Part shown: in pieces, positions 13,061 to 24,910 of the stretch | How the letters are laid out: each line of letters opens with the position of its first letter | Position numbering within the stretch: the first letter of the stretch is position 1 | Origin: Cyclospora cayetanensis | Lineage: Eukaryota > Apicomplexa > Conoidasida > Eucoccidiorida > Eimeriidae | Length of the DNA stretch: 64,000 bases | Assembly: GCF_002999335.1 (NCBI RefSeq) | Contig: NW_020312281.1 | Coordinates: 124,001-188,000, forward strand | Direction: 5' to 3' | Translations under genes and position numbers: made by a program | The notes under the pieces: generated by a model | Told to the model about the DNA's origin: nothing | The model's database searches: none | The model's input: only the letters and a program-made list of their open reading frames with translations

Positions 13061-13859
13061 GCCATCGGAGCAGCTAAGGACCTGAACTTCGATGACTCCC
13101 AGACACCATTTCGGCAGACAGCGCCAATAAAGCATTCGACATTTAGAGGCTGCAGGAACGCACGACAACAAAGCGGAGCCGGTGTGCTGGAAGATGTGGG
13201 GTGGATATCAATAGGGAGCAGAGGCGCTAAAAGCACTTGGGGGAGCCAGAAACGCAGCTGAAGAAAGGGTGGTAGTAACTGTGGTGGAAACTCCGCAGTG
13301 CACCTGCTGGACGAAGCAGAGGTAGCGGCAGACGGCCCCGTCTGGGAGAGGGAGCTGCTGCTGTGAAACCATAGCAGCAGCAGCAACCGACACAAGAAAA
13401 CATTGGCAGTATGACACGTGGCTTGTAGTTCAGCACCAGCTACTCTTTAGGGGATGGAAGGATACTGCTGTTGACGCTACACTCTGCCACATGTAAAGAG
13501 GCGGGTGACTTCTGGAGTTCGGGCCTGAGGAGTTGCTATACATGTGAGATGGCATTGAGATCCTGGACGTCAGGGCTGTCTGCAGGAAACTGCCGACAGA
13601 GCTCTTCGGTATCGCCCCTGCAGCAGCAATCGCAACACCAACGCCACGAACGCACGAAGGTCCTGTACTGTCTTGTGGTCCGTTGTCCCTTCCATGTCTC
13701 AATTCTCTCTGCGAAGAGTTCCTTCCTCCTGTTGCCGCTCACCAATGCGTCGGCGGCACTCTGCCTTCGGCGACGGCGGTCGCCGCTGCCACAGCGAAAG
13801 ATTTGTCAAGTCTCCTCTGGGCCTTCGCCGCTGCTGGAGGGGCAGCGCTGCTCATTTTC

Positions 13860-14877
13860 CCTGAGGATTCGCTGATGAGGAGGTGAGGAGTGGGAATTTC
13901 GTGCGACGGAGGGTAGACTGGCGTCCTGGGGTCGAGCCTTCTTGGGACATACGATCGGAGGATTCTGACCTTCCCGTGCAGGCTTTGGATTGCATCACGA
14001 AGCCTACAAGGCGATGGCCACTATGCATGCTGTACATCAATGCGAGAATGAGGAAGATGGGGAGGGAAGAGCGGGCTGCACATGTTCAGGTCTAGAAGGT
14101 TCCTGGTGGCGTTCAGGTTAGAGGTGGTAGGGGGGTCGGGGTGGAGGGACTACGGCTGGGGCTGCGTCCACAATCTACTGCGTTTAGGGCTCGTTTTGTG
14201 GGGTTTTCAGGCAATAGTAACACCATTAGAGGTTTCTAACTATTGAAGAGAGGCAGTGAAGAGAGAAAGGGTGCGTTCTTCGTACAATAGGTGCAGGTTG
14301 TGCGGGTCATGCCCCAGCTGAAACCCCTACCGCCCACAGTGTGCAGAGGACGCCCATTGACTTTTTTAAAATGCCACAGGAACGCACTATTTCATTAGAT
14401 TTTCCAAGTATATGTGCGACCCATTTGTTCACCATATGCTGGTCAGCGCCTCTTCCTCAGGCCATTTGCTTCACAGCAAAGGAAAACAACGCACCATCAC
14501 AAGCAACAAGGCCCTGAATAAGCCACCACTACACCTACCAAGTACGGCAGCCTTTTGTGTCTCTGGTGTCACACGCATTTACCAGTATCGTAACAGCGGC
14601 GGCGACATAACACCGCCACCAGTTGAGGGAGGAGTGGCAGTCGTAGCAATCACATTAGTCTGGGGACACGAATAGCAGACTGTAGTACTACAGCTGCGTA
14701 TGAGTCATCCTGGACATGGCTGTGTATCGTGCTTCTACCGTTCCGCTTTCCTTTGATCCCTTAGAACTCCTAGAATTAGTGTTTCTAAGGACTGGAAGGC
14801 AAAACATACCAAAGTCATTGTTGATGAGCATAGACTGTCGCAATCCCGTCTGCAATGTGTCTCCTCAGGGCGTGACG
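13860..14877. other. intergenic region upstream of NTF2
   Basis: No gene could be supported here. The pyrimidine-rich CTCCTCAG at 14,861-14,868, a few bases before the NTF2 start codon, could be the acceptor of an intron in the 5' UTR. Confidence 0.4.
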
Positions 14878-15908
14878 ATGCTGCAGCTGAATCCCCATTT
14901 TGACTCTATCGGCCCGCAGTTCGTCCAGGTCTACTATGAGACCTTCCGCAGCAACAGGTACTTGTGTAATCACACCTGTACACACTTTTGCAGACAATTT
15001 TTTGGAGGTACTTTCATAGGGGCCCTTCTGCTCTTTAAAATCCTACTGAGACTTCTGGTATCACCTTCGCACAGAGTGTATCCCGATTCGTGAAATCAAG
15101 CGGCGGCTTCACTTTGCCCTTGCGAGCCCTTTACCGTGCACTGTTGAGAGGATATTAAGAGTTCAGCGTGTGTCGTGTTCTGCCAGGGCGGGCCTGGCCG
15201 AGTTGTACACAGAAAACTCCTTATTGACCTATGAAGGAACGCAGTTCCGGGGGGCTGCAGCAATTGTGCAGAAGCTACAGGAACTGCCAGCAGTCGTGAA
15301 GCACCAGCTCGTGACCTGCGACTGCCAACCTACGCCGAACGGAGGAGTCCTTATCATCGTTTGCGGTAAGTGAGGGGCCGACCCGCAGCGACCTGTTGCA
15401 CCATGTGAGGTGTGAAAAGCAGGCGCCACAACTGCTGCAGCTGCGACTATAGTAGTGCCCAAAGCTATCTCTATTCGCGGACGAATGCAATGCATGCATT
15501 GCAAGTTACGGATCTCACCTGCGCATGAGCTCTGCTTCTCCACTCCCTGTTACCCAGTGCCCAAGCGCACTGAGTAGTGTCGTCCCTTGGGTCCTGCTGA
15601 ATGTGCTTTGTAACCTCTTGTGTTGAATGCCGCGGCCAGGGGACTTGGCGATCGAGGATAATCCTCCCATGAAGTTTACACAGTCCTTCAACTTGGTGCC
15701 TAACGGCAGTGGCACGTATGCTGGTGAGCTTAAAGTGTAGGGGCATAAGGGAGGGAGCAATTACCCGTAGGGCGGGTGACAGTTGGAAAGCAATAGCTTG
15801 TTTACCCTTGCGAGGTCATAGGGGCAGCAAAGATGCCTTGGCCTTTTCCTTCTGAGGTCACTTTCCTTTGCAGTTTTTAACGACTGCTTCCGCCTTTGCA
15901 TCGGCTGA
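14878..15908 (+). CDS. NTF2: nuclear transport factor 2 (4 exons, 125 aa)
   Basis: Exons 14878-14957, 15187-15365, 15640-15723 and 15874-15908 agree in phase (126 codons with stop). The length of 125 aa is typical of NTF2. Family blocks visible are LNPHFDSIGPQFVQVYYETF at the N-terminus, LYTENSLLTYEG, KHQLVTCDCQPTPNGGVLI, the MKFTQSFNLVPNG strand, and the closing VFNDCFRLCIG encoded by the last tiny exon. NTF2 is a dimer that carries Ran-GDP into the nucleus through FG nucleoporins. The start was chosen at ATG 14878 because it gives the conserved M-L-Q-LNP beginning. Nothing is missing from the domain. Confidence 0.95.
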
Positions 15909-16641
15909 ACAGTTGCACCACCTTGACCGTGAGCGGCGAGCTTCCGAAGTAGCCACGGGAACGACAACGGCTTCATAGAACAACGCCTGGCCTGTGCGCC
16001 GAGCCCCCTACACTGAAGCTTAACGCTTCGAAGCCTTCGGGACTTTCGATGCACGCGGAACGAGCAAGCGGGCTTTAACCTCGTAAACTCTGTCTGATCC
16101 TCTTGAAGGCTAAAGTGAGTGACATAGTTCTTCATACCGTCTGTACGGTTTACACCGTGCATGCATGCATTTGAATGCCTGGTGATACGAACATGACAAG
16201 TAGCAGGAACTACTGAGGCAGTAACCTAATACCCTAGATAGTAGCTGGCCCGCCTACGGGTAGATCAGTAGACAGGTATGCAGGCTAATTGGTAAAGAGC
16301 CGGGAACTAGGGATAGGAGGAGACGGCATGCTGCTACTGCAGCGCGCAGCTTTGAATGATGATACGACTGGGACAAATTCATGAAGAGGAGCGAACGCAT
16401 GGCTTCGCATAGTGAGAGAGCGAGCGGGAAATGAAAAGGAGAGGCCATAGCGAGCTAGCTTGGATGCACTACCAAAAGCCACTTCAGATCTGCAGGCTTT
16501 TATTGCTTTTAAGTATACATCGACATCTAAAGGTGCAACTAGCGCTCTTTGCACTGGATGGTAAAGTTGCAGAGACCAATTGAACATGATGACGTTTGCG
16601 GTGAGTAGTTCCTCTCCACTGCATCAATAAAACAATTCAAG
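15909..16641. other. intergenic region between convergent genes
   Basis: This separates the 3' ends of NTF2 (plus) and the opine-dehydrogenase-like gene (minus). No supported gene is seen. Confidence 0.5.
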
Positions 16642-19247
16642 TTATTTGTTGGACACCTGGGCTGAGCCGCTGCAGCCTCGGAGGGTTGTTGCGGCTAGCT
16701 GTTCAACGGTGGTGATCCCGTATCTAGCTGGTGTGGTGGTGAGGTGTATTGTCTCTGGGTTTAGCTTTCCGTCCTTGAGAAACTCGATGTTCATCCATTT
16801 CTGGTGCCACTTGATCATCAGGTCTATGGTAGGGGTGGGCACGTCCACCATCTCGGCGATACAACGTAGTACGCACAGGCCGCTCGGCACGTCTTCTTGG
16901 AATAGGCGGCCCTGGACGCACGGGTGAAACCCGCCTGGCAGAATAGAGGAACACCAGCAGGCACGGACGATGAGTAGCAAAATGTGTTTACACATGCGTT
17001 AGATCGGGAGGCGATGAATGCCCCTCAAAGCTAGCAGGATGATACCAGGACAGATAGGCGACGAGACTGAATAGAAGCATAACTATTTTTGAGGTTTATG
17101 AAACGTGTGGACTTGTCGTTTAAACTTTAAGGTGGGCTTCATACCTGGCACTGCAATGGTTGGCGTGCGGCACGATGCATAGCCCTTATTGGACGACATC
17201 ACTGTCTGCAAACTGCTGCGGTCCTTCACATCATCACCTGAAGAATCACCGAAAAGCGAGCAAGCTATAAAGCAGTATATGGATAAATTTGAGCCACTAT
17301 CCTTGCGGAACAGATCAGTGATGTAGTAGATGATCCTAGGGAAGGGGTACTGATAAATGCGCCGCTTACCGTATTGTTCAACAATTCGCTCTTGAACTGG
17401 GCGAACAGTGCTTAGGTCCAAATCAGGGCATTTTTGAATGAGTGCCCGTTTAATGCTCTGCAATTCTTCGTCCATTAAAGCCAAATACTTTGCGGCCTCT
17501 GCATCAAATTCAGTGTATAACCCCCATGAAATTTCATCTTGGCGGTAAGCGCGAACGCCGTCCCAGTGCTTGAAGATAGAATAGTACCTGCGTGCAAGCG
17601 TTCTTTCTGACTTGGCTGTAGTGCACGCAGTTCTGCCCCCTTTTGCTGCCATCAAGAGTGGTTTCACAAAAATAAACGGCCTAAAAACGCTAGCGAAAAG
17701 GATAGCTCCGAGATAGCTCCCGCTAACGGAAAACATAGGAACGGGATGAACTGGCTGCAGTTGGACTACCTTGCCGGATGGATGATTTGGTTGCTTGGGG
17801 TGAGGGTCAAGCTAAGGAAATTGGGAAGCAGCTTGCAAGGTTGGTCGAAGCAGAACTGCATTATCATCTGCACCATTGATCTTGCACACGGGGGAGAAAC
17901 TGCCATACACAAAAACTCCTTCGGACCAATAATCTCGACAGACTTGCCGTACTCCTGCATGCAAACGGCATAGACGGCAAACTATGAAACCTCAAAAGGA
18001 AACCGGTGCACGTGTCCTGCTGTGGGTCGCGGCAGTTAAAAATAATGACCATTGTACTGCGAGCACCTATGATTAGCTCAAACCCTCGGATGTATGTGCT
18101 TATGGCGCAGGTGAGCGGGTGCTCCAATGCCCCATAAAGATGTAGAAGGCTCAAGAATCTTCCGGCTGTATTTGTGGCACGCCACCCACGTCTAACCATG
18201 CCCCCCGAAAAAACTACATTCCCTTGCTCTTCAAGCCCCAGTCGGCGAAGCACACTTCACATGCTGGCTATATCCTGTAGCCTTTCTTGCTTAAAAAGCT
18301 CACCTCCCAGCGAGCTAGCCACGGGACGTGCTGCAGACCAAAGACCGCACTGAGTTGGCACTGAGTAGTACCCAGGGCACTTTCTACAGCCCAATCAAAG
18401 CCTCCTGCAGCATCACACCCCGTGAACCAGCTTGTTTGGGCGTCTTGAAGATTTAATCACCAGAGGGAGCATGCAAGTCATGCCGCACAACGATACCCAT
18501 CACCGAAGCCCAAACCCCGCAAAATACGTGCATGTGGCCGGCAGAAACCACACCTTCCTACATAGCATGGGGAAGCCCATGGGGGAAAGGAGGCGCACAA
18601 TGGCGGTACATATGGCGATAATTCGGGCAATTAAAACAAGGGCGACAACACACTACAGCTGCATTTGTTGTAGGGATATGAGAAATGCTCAAAGAATCCT
18701 CTAGAAACTTCGCAGTGTCCATTTCGCACCTTGCGCAAAGAGAGTCCCGAGGATGCATCCAGGTTTGAGATAGGGCTTAACCTTTTTCAGCAGGTCCAAG
18801 TGCACATGTGCTGGGGCGGCAAGCATAACAAGACTTGCGCTACTTACTGCCACCGCCGGGTCGTCAGTTATCCTGAAGGCAACAGAAGCATTGGACTTAA
18901 ATTGCGAGAAGAAAGAGCCGGTACAAGCGGCTCTTGGTGTGGGTGTGATTGCTACGACAATACTTCACGGGGAGACAGAATCAGTACAAGACATCCATCA
19001 AGTACACTCTGTTGGATCGCTGCAGAACATGAGGAGTATTCGTCTTTGTAACCTACACCTTAATGTTCGCTTCATATGGTTCCATGGAAGCCCATCTGCA
19101 CAGAGGGTTCGCCCTGACTTTAACGTTCCGGGTCCACCTTCCTGGCTGCCTTGTGAGGACGTGCACACAAAGGTTCTTGTGCTGCCTTGCCAACCAAGCG
19201 GCGGCGGCGCCTGCTATGTTCCCGCCCCCAACAATGCAAATGCACAT
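16642..19247 (-). CDS. opine dehydrogenase-family NAD(P)-dependent enzyme (7 exons, 414 aa)
   Basis: Exons: 19059-19247, 18895-18730, 18404-18304, 17954-17770, 17587-17370, 17237-17145, 16934-16642; phases agree and total 415 codons. The start gives MCICIVGGGNIAG, a Rossmann dinucleotide loop, followed by LTRQPGRW. Next come the VTDDPAVAV/MLAAPAHVH segment, GGFDWAVESALG, and the NQIIHPAR block (residues about 207-214), whose His-Pro carries the catalytic histidine in octopine/nopaline dehydrogenases. The C-terminal helical domain (PF02317 type) follows: HWDGVRAYRQDEISWGLYTEF and RLFQEDVPSGLCVLRCIAEM. Such enzymes reductively join an amino acid and an alpha-keto acid, or act on related substrates. 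The substrate here is unknown. It could instead be a related ketopantoate-reductase-like oxidoreductase, but the HP block and helical domain favour the opine family. Confidence 0.9.
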
Positions 19248-20321
19248 AGCATAAGGGATCTGAACGCCTTGGGAAACCCAGGTATCGTTCTTATTGCAGA
19301 TGCCTTGGGTAGAGCAACAGTTGCTATTGCTTGGATTGGCCCCGGCAGAGCAGTAACTAGGGCTACTGCTTCCTTTCTCTTGGGCAGAGCATGTAGCGGA
19401 TGGAAGCGCCATTTTGCTTTCTAACGACTAGGTAGGAGAAAGTAAGGGGAGGGTGGACGAGAAAAGGTGTGGATGGGGGCTCAAGCAGTATTCCAACAGC
19501 CAGCTGCGAGTGCGAAAGACAGAGACCAAGACTACATGGAATTGCATAAACCACCGACAATCAAAATAATATGCAAAAAAAGAGGTTTGAACGAATAAAC
19601 ATCCAAATACTGCATCGGGAAGCATGTGTGGACAGCCCTAGTGTGCTTTGCTCTGCAGTCAAGGAACGCCCGGGTGGTCTCTGGTGTCGGCATACCTGAA
19701 TGTACCCACGAAAGTCAATCCAGAGCTGTCCTCTCATCTTCCTCTACCGATTCTCTCTCCATACAGGTCATATGTGCGTCAGTACACCAGGTTTTTCTTT
19801 TCTACCCCCCCCCCGAATTTTGCCCTCTTCCGGCTTATTTCAGTATTTCTCGGACTGGCCACATGCACCTCAGTTTCTACAGCCTAGGGAAAAAATATAT
19901 ATGTCTTCACATCATTTACCAGTACCTAGCTATTTCTACTTCTGGACGGTATAATAAGCAAAAAGCACTACACGCAGTGTATAAAAGTCGGCAGTTTAGT
20001 CTTTCTGTTTCTTTCCGTCCGTGCGTAAATTTGGACATTCGGTAGAACGACTTTGTCGGCGCAGCACTTTGCTGCTACTAAAATTGTGCTGCCCCCATCA
20101 GGTACACCAGACCAGGGGTATAGCAAAGCTCCGTTTCAGTGGTGACGGCAGCTTCAGCCGGGGGTGCAGCCGAAACAATCACAACCAGCCTATCAGTCAC
20201 AATTGTTGTCGTTGCATCTGTTAATGCAATAGCTATAAAAATGCTGGAGCGCTTATAAATACTGCTCATCACCCGCTGTACCCCACATTGCCCTTTTCTT
20301 GTTCTTTCTTCCTCTTATTGT
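19248..20321. other. intergenic, no supported gene
   Basis: An alternative upstream in-frame start for the opine-dehydrogenase-like gene exists further into this stretch, but it would add residues before the dinucleotide-binding strand. A poly-C tract occurs near 19,806. No gene motif is seen. Confidence 0.4.
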
Positions 20322-21541
20322 CTACACTGTGGCAAGGATCTTTTCCAGTTGCTCTTGTTCCTGTGATATAGTGAGAAGATCAGACGTGGCTTCTGTAGCA
20401 ATAATTTGCAGACTATCCCTTAATCGCTGCAGAGCGTCAATCCGCTTTTCAAGAAAAGTAACAGCATTTCCTGTACTGCTAGAGGAGGCAGAGGTGGTAG
20501 TCGCAGATAAGACCGTAGGAGTGCTAGACCGAGATCGACTTGCGGCAGTAGTTGTTGCAGAGGTAAGAGCACTCCCACCATTACTGCTAGCGACTCCGTT
20601 GTTGAGAATTACATAGCTGTCACTTGTAGAAGAATCTGTGACTACTGAGCTGGTGCTTCCAGACTTATTCTTTGGTTGAGTTACGGTGGTACTGCTGCCG
20701 TTTGATCCGTTGGAGACGGTGGTACCAACACTCTGCTGCACGTTATACAGAACAGACCTGCTCCCACTGGGAGTACTTGTGGAAGACGAGGACACCGAAG
20801 CTGTTGAAGGAGAAGCTAAACCAGAGCGGCTCCTCGAATTGCTGCTTTGCGTTTGGGCTAGAGTTGAACCTGACGAACTTCTCGTCCCTAGTATGCACAT
20901 AGCATAACAGTGTGAACATATAATAGGAGTCAGAGAGGATGAAGATTATTTGAAGGCCTAGGCTGGAAGATATGATGGTGACAGGTGGTTAGCTCCCCGC
21001 GAGCTAGGTACCATTGAGCTCCATGAAGCATGAGCTGTGTGAAATACACCCCAATGAAGGCTACGTGCTTGCTTTTAAGCACTTTCATATGCTTGCTTGT
21101 GCCTATTTCAATCTTGTTCCTTCATAGCATTCTCCCACCTGACGCAGAAGTGGATGATGTGCTGGGTATTAGCCCGTTGTTTCCAGTAGCGGAATCTGAA
21201 TAAGTAGCAGTCTGCTGTGCTCTCGGGGCTCTAAATCTCGAGCTTGAGGATGATACCCTTCCCGTTGATACTACAGTGCTCGATCTGCTAGCAACTGGCG
21301 AACTGCTTACTGATGTAGCACCCTGGGATGAGTCTGTGGCACTGGTGACGCTGCTGGGGGTTCCCTGGAGTCTGCCAGCTGCCAAAACGGTTGCCTGTGC
21401 TGCTGTTTTGATACTGTTTATAAGAGCAGCAAGCTCTTCTGCTGTAGTGGAGGAGGTGGATCCAGAGGCAGCACACCAAGTCACCCCTAGAAGGTAGGGG
21501 CACGCTGCCGACAACCACAATAGTGAAAGGTGGCGAACCAT
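20322..21541 (-). CDS. secreted Ser/Thr-rich protein with C-terminal coiled coil (2 exons, 322 aa)
   Basis: Exons 21139-21541 and 20322-20887 join phase 1 to phase 1 (GCGTCAG|GTGGGA, then CATACTAG|GG), giving 323 codons. The start MVRHLSLLWLSAACPYLLG is a signal peptide with likely cleavage near the Ala-Ala-Ser-Gly. A short helix (AEELAALINSIKTAAQAT) comes next, then about 180 residues very rich in Ser, Thr and Ala, like mucin-type or O-glycosylated surface and oocyst/sporocyst proteins. The last 45 residues (LEKRIDALQRLRDSLQIIA and following) form an amphipathic helix or coiled coil. No Cys-rich or known adhesive domain is present. I do not recognise the family; an exported or surface role is inferred from composition alone. 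Confidence 0.75.
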
Positions 21542-24500
21542 CTTCAACAAACCGCTGCACAGAAGGGGAAAACAGCGAAAGCACAAAATGCCGCGGAAAA
21601 AGACATTGGGTGGCATAGGGGGCAGTCATACACAAAGGCAAGAGGCTAGGGCTAGTGGGAAAGAAAGTGAACGGAAGATCAGGGGCATTAAGGGTAAGTG
21701 CTTTTGCGATTTGCAACTCCGAGAACTAAAGCTTATGGCTCCACCTCAGAAGGTCTACAGAATGCTACTTATGTGCAGCAGTGAGAATGGCTCGCTGAGT
21801 GTAGCAAGATTTCAGTCAATGCCGTGCGGTAACATCCGCGCTCTAGTAGTTGCTGGTTCCGTGAGGATAACTTCCTCTACGTGAAAGACAAGAAACAAAA
21901 GGCCATTTAGGGCGCATAAGGCAGCAGCGGACGAGTTAGCGGATGACTGACCGGAAGTCAGAGTAACAGTAAAGAAGAGAGGGAGACACAGCCTATGAGG
22001 GCCTAGGCCAGGGGTGACCTCACCAATCAGAGAATCACAACAGTTTGTTTCAAGATCCACGGGACTAAAAGGATGCACGAACATAACTTAAGTGAAAAGA
22101 GGCAGGGATTGTCGCTCATACCACAGAAAACAGCCATATAGCTGCCCCAAGCCAGGGAGGGCCTAATCAGGCCTTGCCACCATTCCCTGCAGCTGTATCC
22201 ATCCCCGCGTACTCATTTGACCGAGCCGTACAAGAAGTTCGTTTTCCAATTATTTATTCATTGCTATTTTGGCTTGCTTGATCAACTAATGATTTCAACA
22301 TTATTACACCAGAGTATGCCCAGGCTTGCGCCAAAGACCCATGCATACACCGCAGGCTAACCGGTGGACAGGACGACCTGCAGGAACAGCAAATCAATGG
22401 ACACATATGAGAACCTAAGCCAGGTATTTATCGTTTATCTGCCAAACCAGCCCACCAAAATTATGTGAAGTGGCAGAGCATACATACTTTACATTTTGTT
22501 TGCTCGCTTTTGTGGCTGTTCACAGAACCGAACTCGAGACTGCGTAAGGTGCTCGGTTTGTCCTTCGACACCTACCCAATACAAAACCACATGGTCATAG
22601 TTTCTTGATTGTTAACTTTTGATAAGGAAACAGATTAACTGATCGAAATATTCTCTTAGTATCGTCAAACCTACGATCGGAATGCCCCACCGCGTCTACC
22701 CCTGCAGGCACTGTGTCCAGAGTGCAGCGCAGGGTGGTCAGCACTTCCTTGTACTCGAGGCATTGAAAGTCTTCTATAAAGGTGTAAACAAAGTTTGTTG
22801 TTTGAATCATGAGCAAAAATACAAGGCCCTATGCAATGGGATGTCGAACAGATCCACTTACTTTACCTACCATATTTGTAGATGGTGGAGATTATTTCTT
22901 AGGGTTTTGTATGATGGCATTCATTCAGTCGAAATGATGAAGCACAGGAAGAAAGAGTGGCTTTTACAGTCGCGTGGGAGTGAATTAAATACCTGTTGAC
23001 GGTCTTTCAACACACGCCATGCAGGTTTCCAGCTCAATGCCACGATCAGCACTGTCTTCGTTTAGGGGGGAGAAAGATGCGCGCAAATCAGTAACTGCCC
23101 ATATGTACTACCGAAAGTGCAAACCACAAGTAAGGTTTATTTCTGCTGCGAAAATCGGAAAAAAGCCTTGCAATGAGTAAACACGGAATTCGTATTGTGT
23201 GGCGTCCAGATTTATGCATATGCACCCATCCGTGCACAAGTGAGTCTTGATTTAGAAATGAATCTGCACCTATGTGTATGTGTATATACGACAGTATATG
23301 ATTTTTGAAATATCTGCGACGATAAAGGCAAAAGTAATATACGCACATATACATATATATTATAAACGTACACAAATGCCCGCAAGTATGGTGGTGCTAC
23401 ACATACAAATTGACGAAAGGCTGTATATACACATGTATAGGTGAATTTTACTCATATGAACGCAAAAGCGTGTGTTCATACATTAGTAGCAAACGCATGC
23501 GCCTTTTCGCCAGTAGTAGTGCTCTTTCCAGCAGAAAAACTATTTGCACAAAGGGAGCCGAAGCTACATACAGGTGTCTTCTGTTGGTGTGTGCATAGGC
23601 TGCATCAGATAGGGCAAACGACAAAGGGTGTAGGTGTCCCCAGATGGCTAACGCTGGTGGCATTAATTCAATGCATAGGTCGGTGTACATTGCGAAAATC
23701 AGACTTCCTCGGTAGGAGACGTTAGGTAGACAACAGCTAGAAGAAGAAGGGATTAGCCTTCATTTGGCAGATTAAATGAAGGAATTAGGTCCCGGCCTCA
23801 AATTGTAGGAAGAAAGGCGGAGGCACCGTATGGCTTGCTAATTAATGGCCAATGAACACCAAAAAGTATCGATCTGCATCGTCAAATGATTTGCGCTCAC
23901 TTCTTCCTCCCGGAGGCACCCGGACCGCCAAGCTTGTTAAACATATCGATTTCAAACCCCTCTCCTCCAATCCCAGGTGTGAAGAACTGTGCATTATCTC
24001 CTCATGCATTATTTCCCCCAATTGGCTCATCCATTTTACTGTCTTCTGAGTGGAAACTTCTGGTAGAGTCAGACACCTCACTGAGGCTCTAGTGTGGATT
24101 GCACGTCTTCATTGGACATTTCCATTTGAGATTTGCTGGCTTGCTCGTAATGCCAAGTCTTACAGCACACGCACCCCTCCCAACGCTTCATAAAAGGAGC
24201 CAGTCATGTTTACCACTAAAGGTTGACTCTATTCTGCGGCAAAAAAGCAAGAGAAAGAGCTTCCCAAGCACAAATACCCTCTTACTTTCAGTTTTGAGTA
24301 TGCTGGGTGGCGGTGGATCACCGGGTTTGACTCTTACTTGCCTGCACTTTTCGCGTGCTGCAAACTGACAATGCTATAGCTCAGCTGCACATTAAATGCG
24401 ATTTCATAGATTCACACCGGCAATCCAGCGATGTCTCATGAACGTGGTGTCACACATCTACAGTCCTCACAACAGTGAAGCATAATGCGTATATCCTGAA

Positions 24501-24600
24501 AGCATGAATTGTGTTTTATACAGCCCACCAGCCACACGTAAAACCTCAAGCTGTCCTTCCGGAAACTTTTTCCTGTACCTGTTGACAGCCGGTCCAACAT
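21542..24600. other. gene-poor stretch left of the LTR element
   Basis: No supported gene. TA-rich sequence with alternating purine/pyrimidine tracts lies at 23,270-23,370. The flanking DNA is clearly more AT-rich than the 36-59 kb region. Confidence 0.5.
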
Positions 24601-24910
24601 GCTTGTGTTTGGCTGAGCCGCACTGGCACAGTCTCTAGTACACGTTACACGTAACTAAAATCAGTTTGAAATTGACTAATTGGTATAGTTAGTATATCAT
24701 ATCTGTTGCAGAGTATTCCTAGCTTGATGAAAGAAGGCGCAAGTGCGTTAGATGCTTCACGGAACTATCTGTGAACGCTCGGAGTGCAAGAGGGTACAGC
24801 TGCGCACCGAAGCTGTTCTTCTCCCCCCATGTCGGAAAGCTGAGGGGCGTTGTCGGGAGAGAACGAAGGTATTCTGAAAGGTAGTCAATAGCTTGCTACG
24901 AGTATTATAT
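24600..24910 (+). repeat. 5' LTR remnant of relic B
   Basis: The stretch with GACTAATTGGTATAGTTAG, then GTTGCAGAGTATTCCTAGC, then GCGTTAGATGCTTCACGGAA aligns by eye with 30,215-30,340. The left limit could not be fixed. Confidence 0.6.

Noticed and set aside
14682..14696. GTAGTACTACAGCTG shared exactly with 32,342-32,356 as a regulatory element
   Set aside because: A few exact 15-base matches are expected by chance in 64 kb searched against itself.
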